In this document: piece by piece, positions 6,894 through 14,934 of the stretch
Layout: each line of letters starts with the position of its first letter
How positions within the stretch are numbered: the first letter of the stretch is position 1
DNA from: Chloroflexota bacterium
GTDB lineage: Bacteria > Chloroflexota > Dormibacteria > CF-121
Length of the DNA stretch: 22,007 bases
Assembly: GCA_005880605.1 (NCBI GenBank)
Contig: VBIS01000115.1
Coordinates: 19,508 to 41,514, forward strand
Direction of reading: 5' to 3'
Program-made: the position numbers and the translations under genes
The notes under the pieces: model-generated
Database searches by the model: none
What the model was told of the DNA's origin: nothing
The model's input: only the letters and a program-made list of their open reading frames with translations

Positions 6894-7622
6894 TTAGGAG
6901 GCTTTGAGTTCCGGCTCGCCGTGCCCGGCATTCGCCCGCCCGCGGTTCCAGTACGCCTTCGCCGAGATGTCCTCGGGCGACCAGCCGCGCGACAAGAGCG
7001 TGGCCTTGAGCGCCGTCACCAGCGCGACCTCCCCGGCGAGGTAGGCATGGGCGCGGCCCGGCGGTAGTAAAGCGCCGGCCAGGACGGCCGCGAGACCGGT
7101 ATCAGGGTTCGGTGCCGGCACTTCGAAATGCCACGTGATCTGTTGCGCGCGATCGCCAGCGACGGCCTGGCGCTCTTCCGGGCCGTCGACCTGAAGGAAC
7201 GCGACCGCCGGCACATCGCCCGGAAGCGCCTCCAGCATCGCCAGGGCGCCCGGGACGGCAGTCGCGTCACCGGCAAAGAGGTGCCACGCCGCTTCGCGGA
7301 CGAGTGTGATCTTGCCCCGTGGCCCGACGACTTCGATCGATTCGCCCGGTCGCGCTGCCTGCGCCCAGCGCATACCGGGTCCATCGCCATGCAACACGAA
7401 GTCGAGGTCGAGGCGCCGCTGGTCAGGGTGGAAGTGGCGGATGGTGTACCGGCGGCGTACCGGCGGAGCATCGCCCCTCCGGAAGGTCAGGGCCATATCC
7501 TGGCCGGCGAGGTAGTCGAATCGGTCCAGGTCTGGGCTGGTGAGCTGGACCCGGCGCATCCGCGGCGTCAGGTCCTGCACCGCCGCGACGTCCAGTTGCC
7601 ATGTTCTCGGCTCAGCCAGCAT
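6894..7622 (-). CDS. Siderophore-interacting FAD/NAD(P)H ferric-siderophore reductase
   Basis: A 242-residue flavoprotein that would reduce ferric siderophores in the cytosol to release iron. The FAD-binding motif RRYTIRHF is at about 57-64, VLHGDGPGMRWAQAARPG is the conserved core, and GPRGK is at 100-104. The NAD(P)H-binding half has GDATAVPG (118-125), AYLAGEVA (193-200), LRSRG-like LLSRGWSPEDI, and ends with YWNRGRAN, the family's characteristic C-terminal motif. The frame extends upstream to a TTG at 7694, but the family starts near MLAEPRTW, so ATG 7622 is preferred. No siderophore transporter or synthesis gene is adjacent. Confidence 0.92.
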   Translation of the reverse strand: MLAEPRTWQLDVAAVQDLTPRMRRVQLTSPDLDRFDYLAGQDMALTFRRGDAPPVRRRYTIRHFHPDQRRLDLDFVLHGDGPGMRWAQAARPGESIEVVGPRGKITLVREAAWHLFAGDATAVPGALAMLEALPGDVPAVAFLQVDGPEERQAVAGDRAQQITWHFEVPAPNPDTGLAAVLAGALLPPGRAHAYLAGEVALVTALKATLLSRGWSPEDISAKAYWNRGRANAGHGEPELKAS

Positions 7623-7737
7623 GATTCTGCTCTGTCTTAACAGACTGCGGCTACCTGCATTGGCAGGGCTGGGTAGCTCCCCGCCGGTTCGCAATCTTCG
7701 CCTAGGCGATCCCGTCTGATCTATGCGGGAAGCACCT

Positions 7738-9246
7738 ATGAACCTCCGGCCGGTCCGCCTGCCGCTCTTCGTTCGTATCGCCGCTGGCTACGGGCTGATT
7801 CTCCTCGTGATGCTCGCCATAGCCGCGCTTACCCTCGTCCGCCTGCGTGAGGGCGCCTCCGTCGCGGACCGCCTCGGCCGGGAGGATGCGCCCGCCTTGC
7901 AGGCGATCGACGATCTCAAAGTGCAGATCGGCAACGAGCAGATTGCGGTAAACCGCTTTCTGCTATCGAGCGAAGTGACCCCACGGGGGCGCGAAGACTT
8001 CCTGGCACCCTACTTTCGCTCCCATGACGTCATCTTCGGCGATCTGGCTGTGCTTAATGGATTGGAAGGGGACAGCGGCAGCAAGGAGCTGACCACGACA
8101 CTGACCGGGCTCCGGAACCAGATTCAGATTGTCGAGGCAGAGTCCGACAAGGAGATCGCCGCGATTCGTGACGGGGCGTCAATCGAGGTCGCCAACTCCA
8201 TGGACTTCGCCGAGGCCGATGCGGTGCGTTCGCTCGCGGCCGGGATTGGTGACGAGGTTGCGCTCTCGATTCGAGTATCTGCGGCGGACGCGCAGCGATC
8301 GGCGTCCGAGTCGACTCGGCTCGTTGTCATCGCCTCTGTTCTTGGGATAGGTCTTTCGCTGCTGGTTGCGGCGCTCGTCACCGTGAGCATCTCAGCCCCA
8401 TTGGGACGGCTTACGGCCACCGCCGATCGCATCGCGGCCGGCGAGATGATCGAGCCGGCGCCGTCTCATCGTCGCGATGAGATCGGCAGCCTTTCCCGGG
8501 CCGTCACCAAGATGGTGCAGACGCTCAATCAGCAGGCTGGCGAGCTCAAGCGCTCTAACGGGGATCTCGAGCAGTTTGCGTACGTTGCGTCGCACGACCT
8601 GCAGGAGCCCCTACGGATGGTCAGTGGCTTCACAGGCCTCCTCAAGCGCCGCTACGCCGGCAAGCTGGACGCCGATGCGGACGAGTACATCGAGTTTGCC
8701 GTCGGGGGCGCCAACCGAATGCAGGCGCTCATCAACGATCTCCTTTCCTATTCTCGCGTCGGCCGAGAGGAGGTTGCCGGGAAACCGGTGGACACCCAGA
8801 TCGCCCTCGATCAAGCGCTCGCCAATCTCAGCACGGCGATCGAGGAACGATCGGCCCTCGTATCGAGCGGTGAGCTTCCAACGGTCTGGGCCAATCAGGG
8901 GATGGTGGTTCGCCTCTTTCAGAACCTGATCGGCAACGCCTTGAAGTTCTGTAAGGCGGAGCGGCCGATCGTGCGCATCCAGGCGGAAGCTCGAGGAGCA
9001 GAGTGGCTCTTCTCCGTCGCCGACAACGGGATCGGCATCGAGGCGCAGTACAAGGACCGGATCTTCATGATCTTTCAGCGATTGCACAAGCAGTCGGAGT
9101 ATCCAGGCACCGGAATTGGCCTGGCGGTTTGCAAGCGGATCGTCGAGCGGACCGGGGGTCGTATGTGGTTGGAGTCCGAACCGGGCAAGGGCACAACCTT
9201 CTTCTTCACATTGCCCGCCACAGGAGGTCAGCAAATCGCAGCATGA
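7738..9246 (+). CDS. Membrane sensor histidine kinase (HAMP, Cph1-like kinase core)
   Basis: A 502-residue kinase. TM1 is at about 12-35, an extracytoplasmic mostly helical sensor region at 36-194 (CHASE3/four-helix-bundle-like, with no small-molecule motif), TM2 at about 195-219 and HAMP at about 217-270. The dimerisation domain has the phospho-acceptor His286 in QFAYVASHDLQEPLRMV, the hallmark of phytochrome-type (Cph1-like) kinases. ATP-binding boxes are intact: N400 in LIGNALKF, DNGIGI 429-434, IFMIFQRL 442-449 and GTGIGLA 457-463. ATG 7738 is chosen over ATG 7723 because GCGGGAAG ends five bases before it. The gene heads a four-gene operon and overlaps the next gene by four bases (ATGA). 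It should phosphorylate the following Rcp1-type regulator and perhaps the receiver-GGDEF protein. Confidence 0.95.
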   Translation: MNLRPVRLPLFVRIAAGYGLILLVMLAIAALTLVRLREGASVADRLGREDAPALQAIDDLKVQIGNEQIAVNRFLLSSEVTPRGREDFLAPYFRSHDVIFGDLAVLNGLEGDSGSKELTTTLTGLRNQIQIVEAESDKEIAAIRDGASIEVANSMDFAEADAVRSLAAGIGDEVALSIRVSAADAQRSASESTRLVVIASVLGIGLSLLVAALVTVSISAPLGRLTATADRIAAGEMIEPAPSHRRDEIGSLSRAVTKMVQTLNQQAGELKRSNGDLEQFAYVASHDLQEPLRMVSGFTGLLKRRYAGKLDADADEYIEFAVGGANRMQALINDLLSYSRVGREEVAGKPVDTQIALDQALANLSTAIEERSALVSSGELPTVWANQGMVVRLFQNLIGNALKFCKAERPIVRIQAEARGAEWLFSVADNGIGIEAQYKDRIFMIFQRLHKQSEYPGTGIGLAVCKRIVERTGGRMWLESEPGKGTTFFFTLPATGGQQIAA

Positions 9247-9683
9247 GTGATATTCACGAGCTCGTTCAGATTCTTCTCGTCGAAGACAACCCGGGCGACG
9301 TGCGATTGACGCAAGAGGCGCTCAAGGAAGCGAAGTTCCGCAACACGGTGCACGTTGTGGGCGACGGCGTCGAGGCGCTCGCGTACCTGCGCCAGCAAGG
9401 TAAGTACAGTGCCGCGACCCGGCCGCACATGGTCATGCTGGACCTCAATATGCCCCGAATGGATGGTCGCGAGGTGCTGGAAGCCATCAAGAAGGACCCG
9501 GATCTAAGGCGAATTCCGGTCGTGGTGCTGACTTCTTCGGAGGCGGAAACCGACATTGCCAGGGCGTATGAGCTATACGCCAACTGCTACGTCACGAAAC
9601 CGGTCGACATCGATCATTTTCTCCAGGTCGTCAAGTCAATCGAGGAGTTCTGGGTGGAAATCGTCAGGCTGCCATCACAGTGA
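9243..9683 (+). CDS. Single-domain receiver protein, Rcp1 type
   Basis: A 146-residue CheY-like receiver without an output domain. Acidic pocket E14/D15 (LLVEDNPGDVRLT), phospho-acceptor D67 (MLDLNMPRMDG), switch residue T97 (VVLTSS) and K119 (YVTKP) are all present. EDNPGDVRLTQEAL and the C-terminal IEEFWVEIVRLP are typical of Rcp1, the partner of the Cph1 phytochrome kinase, matching the kinase encoded just before it. The start ATG overlaps the kinase stop. With no DNA-binding part it probably acts as a phosphate shuttle or protein-protein switch toward the downstream diguanylate cyclase or another target. Confidence 0.95.
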   Translation: MSDIHELVQILLVEDNPGDVRLTQEALKEAKFRNTVHVVGDGVEALAYLRQQGKYSAATRPHMVMLDLNMPRMDGREVLEAIKKDPDLRRIPVVVLTSSEAETDIARAYELYANCYVTKPVDIDHFLQVVKSIEEFWVEIVRLPSQ

Positions 9684-9689
9684 GGTGAG

Positions 9690-10586
9690 GTGATCGCTCA
9701 GCGAACGCGGGTCCTGCTTGTTGAAGACAACCCCGGAGATGCTCGCCTGGTGCGCGAGTCGTTGAACGACGGGCTCCCCGGCCAGTTCACCGTCCAGGTG
9801 GCCGAGTCGTTGACACAGGCGCTGGAGACCCTGCGCACCGCGGCCGATGAGGTGGATGTCGTATTGCTCGATCTTTCCCTGCCGGACAGTCAGGGTCTTG
9901 AAACCTACCGTGCCGTCCACGCGATGGCTCCGGCCGTCCCGATCCTGGTGCTATCGGGGCTGAACGATGAATCGATCGCGCTGAAGGCGGTCAATGAGGG
10001 CGCTCAGGACTTCCTCCGTAAGGCCCGGGTCGATGGCGAGGTGCTCCCGCGTGCCATCCGCTACGCGATCGAACGCCACCGCATGCTCGAGCAGGTCCGT
10101 CAACTGGCCGTCGCCGATGAGCTCACGGGGCTGGTGAACCGACGAGGCTTCCTACTGCTCGCCGAGTATCAGCGCAACCTGGCGGAGCGAAAGGGAACAT
10201 CGCTCTGCTTGATCTTCCTCGATATTGATCATTTCAAGCTCACCAACGATCAGTTTGGGCACGACGAAGGCGACCGAGCGCTCAGGGAGCTGGCTGGCAT
10301 CCTGCTCCGTACCTTTCGACGATCCGATGTGGTCGCGCGCCTGGGTGGTGACGAGTTCATCGTCCTAATGGCCGACATCAACGGCGACGGTCTGCGAATC
10401 GTCCTTGACCGTGTCGAAAAAAACGTCCAGGCGTTCAACCAGGAAGCGCGCTTTCCGTGGCGTCTCGCGATCAGCGTAGGCGTGGCCAGGTCGGACCCAG
10501 CGAAGCCCACCACGCTGGAGTCCCTGATGGCGGCGGCCGACCAGGCAATGTACAAAGAGAAAGAGCAGTCGAGGCTGGCATCGTGA
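9690..10586 (+). CDS. Receiver-GGDEF response regulator, diguanylate cyclase
   Basis: A 298-residue protein that should make cyclic di-GMP from GTP when phosphorylated. Receiver domain 1-125: EDNPGDARL, phospho-acceptor D61 (VLLDLSLPD), S89 and K111. GGDEF domain about 140-295: DELTGLVNRRGF, FLDIDHFKLTND, and an intact GGDEF active-site loop at 219-223. An RxxD sequence (R210-D213) sits five residues before GGDEF, the right place for the product-inhibition I-site. The gene begins at GTG, six bases after the Rcp1-type gene; the sequence just before it is GAGGTGAG. Its stop overlaps the next start (GTGA). It is the output module of the operon. Confidence 0.95.
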   Translation: MIAQRTRVLLVEDNPGDARLVRESLNDGLPGQFTVQVAESLTQALETLRTAADEVDVVLLDLSLPDSQGLETYRAVHAMAPAVPILVLSGLNDESIALKAVNEGAQDFLRKARVDGEVLPRAIRYAIERHRMLEQVRQLAVADELTGLVNRRGFLLLAEYQRNLAERKGTSLCLIFLDIDHFKLTNDQFGHDEGDRALRELAGILLRTFRRSDVVARLGGDEFIVLMADINGDGLRIVLDRVEKNVQAFNQEARFPWRLAISVGVARSDPAKPTTLESLMAAADQAMYKEKEQSRLAS

Positions 10587-11854
10587 GGCGGCTGGCGGCG
10601 CTGATCATCGGGGTAGCGCTTGGTGCCGCCGCCTGCGGTGGCAGCGGTGCAGGCGCGCAGCGGACGATGACCGGAACGCTCGCGATTGCGTCCTTTAACC
10701 CTTTCTCGGGGCAGTTTGCCGATTTTGGGCCTGAACAGTATGCCGGCTGCTATGCGGCGGTGCAGCTCATCAACCGAGCGGGTGGCGTGCTCGGCCATTC
10801 CCTCAACTGCCTCAAGGTTGACAGCCAGGGCGAACCGGCCGCAGGTGAGCTGGCCGCCCGCAAGATGCTGGCCTCGACCCCGAACCTGGTTGCGGTGTTG
10901 GGCCCGAGCTCGGGCGAGGCGCTGGTGACGGTTCCATTGATCAATCGGGCTCGCGTTCCGATGTTCCCCGATGCCGGTCAGGGAGCCTTCGACCGGTCCA
11001 GCTATCGATACCTCTGGCGCATGATTGCTTCCGACGACGCCGCGGGGTATGCCATGGCGATCTGGGCTCACAAGCAGGGCTACCGCCGGGGCGTCGCCCT
11101 ATTTGGATCCGACGACCAGGCGACCGTGCCGACGCTGTTGAAGGGATTCGAGCAACTCGGCGGCGGCATTGTCATCAACCAGCTGCTGGGGGAGGGCAAG
11201 GCATCCTATGCCGCCGAAGTCGATGCGGTGCTCCAGGCAAAACCGGACGTCATCTTCACCGAGGTCAACGCCGAGACCGGTGCGGCCTTTCTCTCCGAGC
11301 TCGTCAAGCGGCACGCACCGATCCCGATAGTCGGCACGCAGGTGACCCTGCAACCGGGATGGTTCGAGGCGGTATCGAAGTCAATCGGCCCCGAGGTCCT
11401 TGCCAAGTCCTTCGTCGCGCTCGAGCCGTATGCGCCGCCGCAGGGAAGACCCTGGGAGATTTTCAATGACGCCTTACTTGCCAGCGGCTCGGAGGTTCCC
11501 AACCCTGGTCAGTGGAGCACCGATCCGTACACGATTTCGGACTATGACTCGGTCACGATTGTGGCGCTCGCCATGGTGGCCGCCGGATCAGCGGACCCGG
11601 CCTTTTTCAATCCATACGTGCGGACGGTGACCACACGAGGGGCGGATACCGTCGAGGTACACTCCTACGCCGAAGGGGTGACAGGGCTTGCAAGCGGTCA
11701 CCCGATCCAATACGTCGGACCCTCTGGACCCATTGCCTTCGACAAGTGGCAAAACGCACCCGGCGGCTTCTCGGTCGCGGTCTATGATCCGAGCGGTGCC
11801 ACAAAGCTGATCGAATCGATTACGGCCAGTGCGATTGGCGAGCTAAGCCGTTAG
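10583..11854 (+). CDS. Amino-acid/branched-chain-type periplasmic binding lipoprotein
   Basis: A 423-residue type-1 substrate-binding protein of the LivJ/receptor family. The GTG start at 10583 overlaps the GGDEF stop. The N-terminus MRRLAALIIGVALGAAAC is a signal peptide with C18 as the likely lipidation site, although the lipobox (AAAC) is weak. The mature part shows LAIASFNPFSGQFADFGPEQYAG, QLINRAGGVLGHSL, VLGPSSGEALVTVPLINRARVPMF and DVIFTEVNAETGAAFLSEL, all landmarks of the fold. C56 and C76 are placed like the disulfide of leucine/isoleucine/valine-binding proteins. No ABC permease or ATPase gene is adjacent. As the last gene of a kinase/c-di-GMP operon it could act as a ligand sensor for the kinase rather than as a transport component; that is inference. 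Confidence 0.9.
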   Translation: MRRLAALIIGVALGAAACGGSGAGAQRTMTGTLAIASFNPFSGQFADFGPEQYAGCYAAVQLINRAGGVLGHSLNCLKVDSQGEPAAGELAARKMLASTPNLVAVLGPSSGEALVTVPLINRARVPMFPDAGQGAFDRSSYRYLWRMIASDDAAGYAMAIWAHKQGYRRGVALFGSDDQATVPTLLKGFEQLGGGIVINQLLGEGKASYAAEVDAVLQAKPDVIFTEVNAETGAAFLSELVKRHAPIPIVGTQVTLQPGWFEAVSKSIGPEVLAKSFVALEPYAPPQGRPWEIFNDALLASGSEVPNPGQWSTDPYTISDYDSVTIVALAMVAAGSADPAFFNPYVRTVTTRGADTVEVHSYAEGVTGLASGHPIQYVGPSGPIAFDKWQNAPGGFSVAVYDPSGATKLIESITASAIGELSR

Positions 11855-11866
11855 CCCGGCCGGGCG

Positions 11867-12064
11867 CTACTTCTTGGGCGGACGCAGCAGGACGCTGGCG
11901 CTGGCGATCGCCACCGCCCAGACCGGAGCCATCGTGATCAGGAATGGCCGGATCGTATCGCTGTTGGAATGCGAGTTGCGATCAAACGCCATGAAAACCA
12001 TGACAGTGCCGATCATCAGAAGGACGAAGCCAACAATCAGAGCCGGCCATTTCAGCGATCTCAT
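11867..12064 (-). CDS. Small two-helix membrane protein
   Basis: A 65-residue frame with two hydrophobic helices, about 7-27 (ALIVGFVLLMIGTVMVFMAF) and 42-60 (LITMAPVWAVAIASASVLL), and a short basic C-terminus (RPPKK). It converges on the binding-protein gene, ending 12 bases after it. The helices and an ATG start support a real gene, but there is no clear Shine-Dalgarno sequence and I recognise no family. Confidence 0.55.
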   Translation of the reverse strand: MRSLKWPALIVGFVLLMIGTVMVFMAFDRNSHSNSDTIRPFLITMAPVWAVAIASASVLLRPPKK

Positions 12065-12079
12065 CCGAGCCGGTTGACG

Positions 12080-12099
12080 GCCACCGCAAAGGCGGTGGC
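12080..12099. promoter_or_regulatory. Perfect eight-pair hairpin upstream of the small membrane protein gene
   Basis: GCCACCGC (12080-12087) and GCGGTGGC (12092-12099) flank an AAAG loop in the 116-base gap between two divergent genes. It lies 16 bases upstream of the minus-strand ATG, so it would sit in that gene's 5' leader or be part of an operator. Nothing else in the gap is recognisable except AGGG four bases before the DedA start. Confidence 0.35.
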
Positions 12100-12180
12100 G
12101 TGATTAGGCAGCAGCGGCGGCGGTTCAGGGTCCTGCATAGGTAGCGCCTTGATGAGAGGGTAGCGGAGACTTAGGGCGAC

Positions 12181-12909
12181 GTGCTCCGCCGAAACCGGAA
12201 ATCCCTCGTCGCCGTCAGTATCGTCGCCGTCATCCTCGCGGGGGCCGCCATCGTCGAGGGTGACGTGCCCGAGGACCTGACGCACATTGGCTCGCTGGTT
12301 ATCGGACTCCTCAACCGGTTTGGCGCGGCGGCCTGTCTGGCCCTGCTCTACTTCGAGGAGAGTGGCATCCCTCTCCCGGTGCCGGGGGATTTCTACGTGG
12401 CGTTCATGGGCCGGCTCAACGCCGACTCCATGCCGCACCTCCTGGTGGCCTGGCTCGCCATCATCGCGGTGGTGCTTGCGGGTTCGACCAACCTGTACTG
12501 GCTCGCGCGCCGATGGGGCCCCGCCCTGCTCCGCCATCCGGTGGTGGGCCGCCTGCTGCACCTCGACCAACGCCGGATCGAGCGAGCGCGCGCCTGGTTC
12601 AACCGATGGGGCCCATGGGCCATCATCTTCGGCCGGCACATCCCCGGGTTTCGGATCGCGATCACGGTGATCGCGGCGACCGCGGGCGTTCCCTACCGGG
12701 TGTTCGCCCCATCCGTCGCCGTGTCCACGGCGATTTGGGCGGCGGTCGGGCTCTGGTTGGGGGCGACCGTCGGCGAGGCGATTGGGAACGTGCTCTTCGA
12801 CAGAGGCTGGATCTACATCGTCGGCCTGGGGCTTCTCGTCCTCGTCCTGGCGGTCGCGCTGGTGCGTGCCTGGCGGAGTTGGGGCGCACGCCGGGCTCTG
12901 GCAGGATGA
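12181..12909 (+). CDS. DedA-family membrane protein
   Basis: A 242-residue integral membrane protein of the DedA/SNARE-associated (VTT) superfamily, whose members act in undecaprenyl-phosphate or phospholipid flipping and membrane homeostasis. E60-SGIPLPVPGD is the first re-entrant-loop motif, and FGRHIPGFRI (150-159) is the second, with the conserved Arg and Pro. Transmembrane helices lie at about 10-26, 37-57, 85-107, 160-195 and 209-231. GTG is the start, with AGGG four bases upstream. The next gene starts four bases after its stop, so the two are probably co-transcribed. Confidence 0.92.
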   Translation: MLRRNRKSLVAVSIVAVILAGAAIVEGDVPEDLTHIGSLVIGLLNRFGAAACLALLYFEESGIPLPVPGDFYVAFMGRLNADSMPHLLVAWLAIIAVVLAGSTNLYWLARRWGPALLRHPVVGRLLHLDQRRIERARAWFNRWGPWAIIFGRHIPGFRIAITVIAATAGVPYRVFAPSVAVSTAIWAAVGLWLGATVGEAIGNVLFDRGWIYIVGLGLLVLVLAVALVRAWRSWGARRALAG

Positions 12910-12913
12910 GGCG

Positions 12914-13912
12914 ATGAGCACCCCGGCGACCGGCCGTCAGCTGATGGTCAGCACGGTCGACTACCACACCGCCGGCGAACCGTTTCGCATCGTCAGCGGG
13001 GGCGTGCCCTCCTTACGCGGCGCCACCATCATGGAGAAGCGTCGCTATGCGCTCGAACACCTCGACCATATCCGGCAGCTGCTGGTCTTCGAGCCGCGAG
13101 GTCACGCCGACATGTACGGCGGGTTCGTCACCGATCCGCAGGATGACGGCGCCCAGGTCGGGGTGGTCTTCTTCCACAACGCCGGGTACAGCACGGCTTG
13201 CGGCCACGGGACGATCGCGCTCGTCACCTGGTTGATCGACGCGGCCATAGTCCCCGCCGGCAGCCCTTTAGTCGAGGTGCTGGTCGATGTCCCATCCGGC
13301 CGCCTGCGGACGGTGGCGAGCATGCAGGACGGGCGGGTCAGGTCGGTGCGCTTTCGAAATGTCCCGAGCTTCGTGCTGGTCGAGGGGTTGTCCGTGTCCG
13401 TCGCCGGTCGCCGGGTCGAGGTGGCGGTCGCTTACGGCGGGGCCTTTTATGCCATCGTCCCGGCGGAGCATTTCGAGTTGCCCCTGGAGCCAGCCTTCGT
13501 TCCACGCTTCATCGAGCTGGGCCGTGAGATCAAAGCCGCGATCGAAGCGAAACGCGAGGTCGTCCACCCGCTCGAACCGCAACTGGAAGGCATCTACGGC
13601 GTGATGTTCACCGCCGGAAATCGGAACGTGACCGTCTTCGCGGACGGTGAGGTCGATCGATCGCCCTGTGGCAGCGGCACCTCGGCGCGCCTTGCGCTGC
13701 TCGACCGTCACGGCGAGCTGGCGCGCGGTGCCACCCTGATGCATGAAAGCGTGATCGGGACTCGCTTCGCATCGCGCGTGGTCGGCGATGACCGGGTCGG
13801 CGATTACGCCGCGGTGATCACCGAGATCGAAGGCAGTGCACATCTGACCGGTTATCACCAGTTCGTGCTGGCGGCGGATGACCCGATCGGCGGCGGGTTC
13901 TTGCTCCGTTAG
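12914..13912 (+). CDS. Proline racemase / hydroxyproline 2-epimerase family enzyme
   Basis: A 332-residue member of the proline racemase superfamily. Both catalytic cysteines are present: C96 in STACGHGT and C252 in DRSPCGSGTSA. The dehydratase branch (trans-3-hydroxyproline dehydratase) has Thr at the first site, so racemase or epimerase chemistry is more likely, although proline and 4-hydroxyproline cannot be distinguished from this. The N-terminal DYHTAGEPFRIV and MEKRR segments are also typical. AGGATGAGG just before ATG 12914 is a good ribosome site. Its stop overlaps the opposing MarC gene by four bases. No hydroxyproline catabolic neighbours are visible. Confidence 0.93.
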   Translation: MSTPATGRQLMVSTVDYHTAGEPFRIVSGGVPSLRGATIMEKRRYALEHLDHIRQLLVFEPRGHADMYGGFVTDPQDDGAQVGVVFFHNAGYSTACGHGTIALVTWLIDAAIVPAGSPLVEVLVDVPSGRLRTVASMQDGRVRSVRFRNVPSFVLVEGLSVSVAGRRVEVAVAYGGAFYAIVPAEHFELPLEPAFVPRFIELGREIKAAIEAKREVVHPLEPQLEGIYGVMFTAGNRNVTVFADGEVDRSPCGSGTSARLALLDRHGELARGATLMHESVIGTRFASRVVGDDRVGDYAAVITEIEGSAHLTGYHQFVLAADDPIGGGFLLR

Positions 13913-14502
13913 CGCACCGCGATGATCTTGACCGCGTCGACGATGAACTGAACGGCGATCGCGGCGAGGAGCAGGCCCAACACCCGGGTCAGCAGCTGAA
14001 TCACCGAGGGATGGATCAGCCGGGCGATCCGGTCCGCGAGCATGAGGCCAACCGCCACCACCACCACCGCGGCGACGATGCCGAGCAACACGCCGATCAT
14101 TCCGGGCGCATCCTCGTAACGCCTCGTCAGCACCATCACCGCGGCGATCGCGCCGGGACCGGCGAGCAAGGGCGTGGCCAGGGGGACGAGCGCGATGTTT
14201 GCAGTGTTGGGTTGCGCCATGTCGTCGCCGCGCAGCATCTGCAGCGCGACTAGGAGTAAGAGCAAGCCGCCGGCAATCGTGAGGCTCTCCACCGAAACGT
14301 GCAGGTAATCGAGGATGAGGCGGCCGAAGAGCGCAAACACGACCACCACGCCGCCGGCGGCTCCGGCCGCTTCGAGTGCGGCTCGCCGCCGGGCTCCCGG
14401 GGTCCGTCCGGCGGTGAGGCTGATGAAGATCGGCGCGCTGCCGAGCGGATCCATGATCACGACCAAGGTGATGAAGGCCTCAGCGAACGCCCGCCAGCTC
14501 AT
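13909..14502 (-). CDS. MarC-family integral membrane protein
   Basis: A 197-residue six-helix membrane protein. MDPLGSAPIFISLT (17-30) is the signature of the MarC/NAAT family, and VPLATPLLAGPGAI (106-119) is its second, inverted-repeat-like motif. The helices lie at about 7-28, 48-68, 73-90, 108-127, 134-157 and 172-193. Family members have been proposed as small-molecule or amino-acid exporters, but the function is unsettled. ATG 14502 lies exactly six bases after a TAGGCT box on the same strand, so the mRNA is probably leaderless. Confidence 0.92.
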   Translation of the reverse strand: MSWRAFAEAFITLVVIMDPLGSAPIFISLTAGRTPGARRRAALEAAGAAGGVVVVFALFGRLILDYLHVSVESLTIAGGLLLLLVALQMLRGDDMAQPNTANIALVPLATPLLAGPGAIAAVMVLTRRYEDAPGMIGVLLGIVAAVVVVAVGLMLADRIARLIHPSVIQLLTRVLGLLLAAIAVQFIVDAVKIIAVR

Positions 14503-14508
14503 GCCGAC

Positions 14509-14541
14509 AGCCTACCCGCGCCCAGGCCTACGATGAAATCG
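14509..14541. promoter_or_regulatory. Divergent leaderless promoters of MarC and DUF2255 genes
   Basis: On the minus strand TAGGCT (14514-14509) is followed by GTCGGC and ATG 14502. On the plus strand TACGAT (14529-14534) is followed by seven bases and ATG 14542. Neither gene has a Shine-Dalgarno sequence. The two -10 boxes are separated by 14 bases, so the promoters must overlap and may compete. Confidence 0.5.
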
Positions 14542-14931
14542 ATGGCGAAGAGCGCCGCCAAACGTGCCGAGGACCTGCTCTGGAAAATCGCAGAAAGTGA
14601 CGAGGTCGAGATCGAAACACGCCGCGGCCCCAAGGCACCGGCGCATCGCGTCACCATCTGGATCGTGCCAACGGAGGATGGGGTTTATGTTCGCTCCTAT
14701 AAAGGCAAGCGAGGCCGCTGGTACCAGGAAGCGATGGCCAACCCGCTGGTCACCATCCGCCTCGGCCGCCGGAAGGTGACCGCCCGCGCCGAACCGGAGA
14801 AAAACCCGCTGGTCATCCGGGCGGTGAATGCCGCCTATCGCAAGAAGTATGGGGAGCGCTGGCCCGACGATACCCAGGCAATGCTCAAGCGTTCACTTCT
14901 CCCGACGACACTGCGCCTGACACCCATCTGA
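14542..14931 (+). CDS. DUF2255-family protein
   Basis: A 129-residue basic cytosolic protein: SAAKRAEDLLWKIAESDEVEIETRRG, VTIWIVPTEDGVYVRSYKGKRGRWYQEAMAN and VTIRLGRRKVTARAEP. The six-stranded beta pattern and VYVRSYKGKRGRWYQ resemble split-barrel flavin/F420-binding proteins, as DUF2255 members are usually described. The cofactor and reaction are unknown. ATG 14542 is preferred to ATG 14533 because the latter overlaps the -10 box TACGAT. It ends three bases before a convergent gene. Confidence 0.8.
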   Translation: MAKSAAKRAEDLLWKIAESDEVEIETRRGPKAPAHRVTIWIVPTEDGVYVRSYKGKRGRWYQEAMANPLVTIRLGRRKVTARAEPEKNPLVIRAVNAAYRKKYGERWPDDTQAMLKRSLLPTTLRLTPI

Positions 14932-14934
14932 GCC

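Noticed and set aside
6834..6900. Plus-strand TTGACT and AGGAGG-like sequence near 6895
   Set aside because: No plus-strand gene follows; these bases are the 3' end and downstream region of a minus-strand gene.
9003..9242. Upstream extension of the Rcp1-type receiver frame
   Set aside because: Runs inside the kinase gene in another frame; the receiver begins at ATG 9243, overlapping the kinase stop.
12782..12913. Upstream extension of the proline racemase frame
   Set aside because: Would overlap the end of DedA and adds a non-family Ser/Arg-rich segment; ATG 12914 has AGGATGAGG before it and matches the family start.
12061..12921. 286-codon minus-strand open frame
   Set aside because: Antisense to DedA, extremely Arg/Asp/His/Pro-rich (HQRDRQDEDEKPQ), no fold; the DedA frame has all family motifs.
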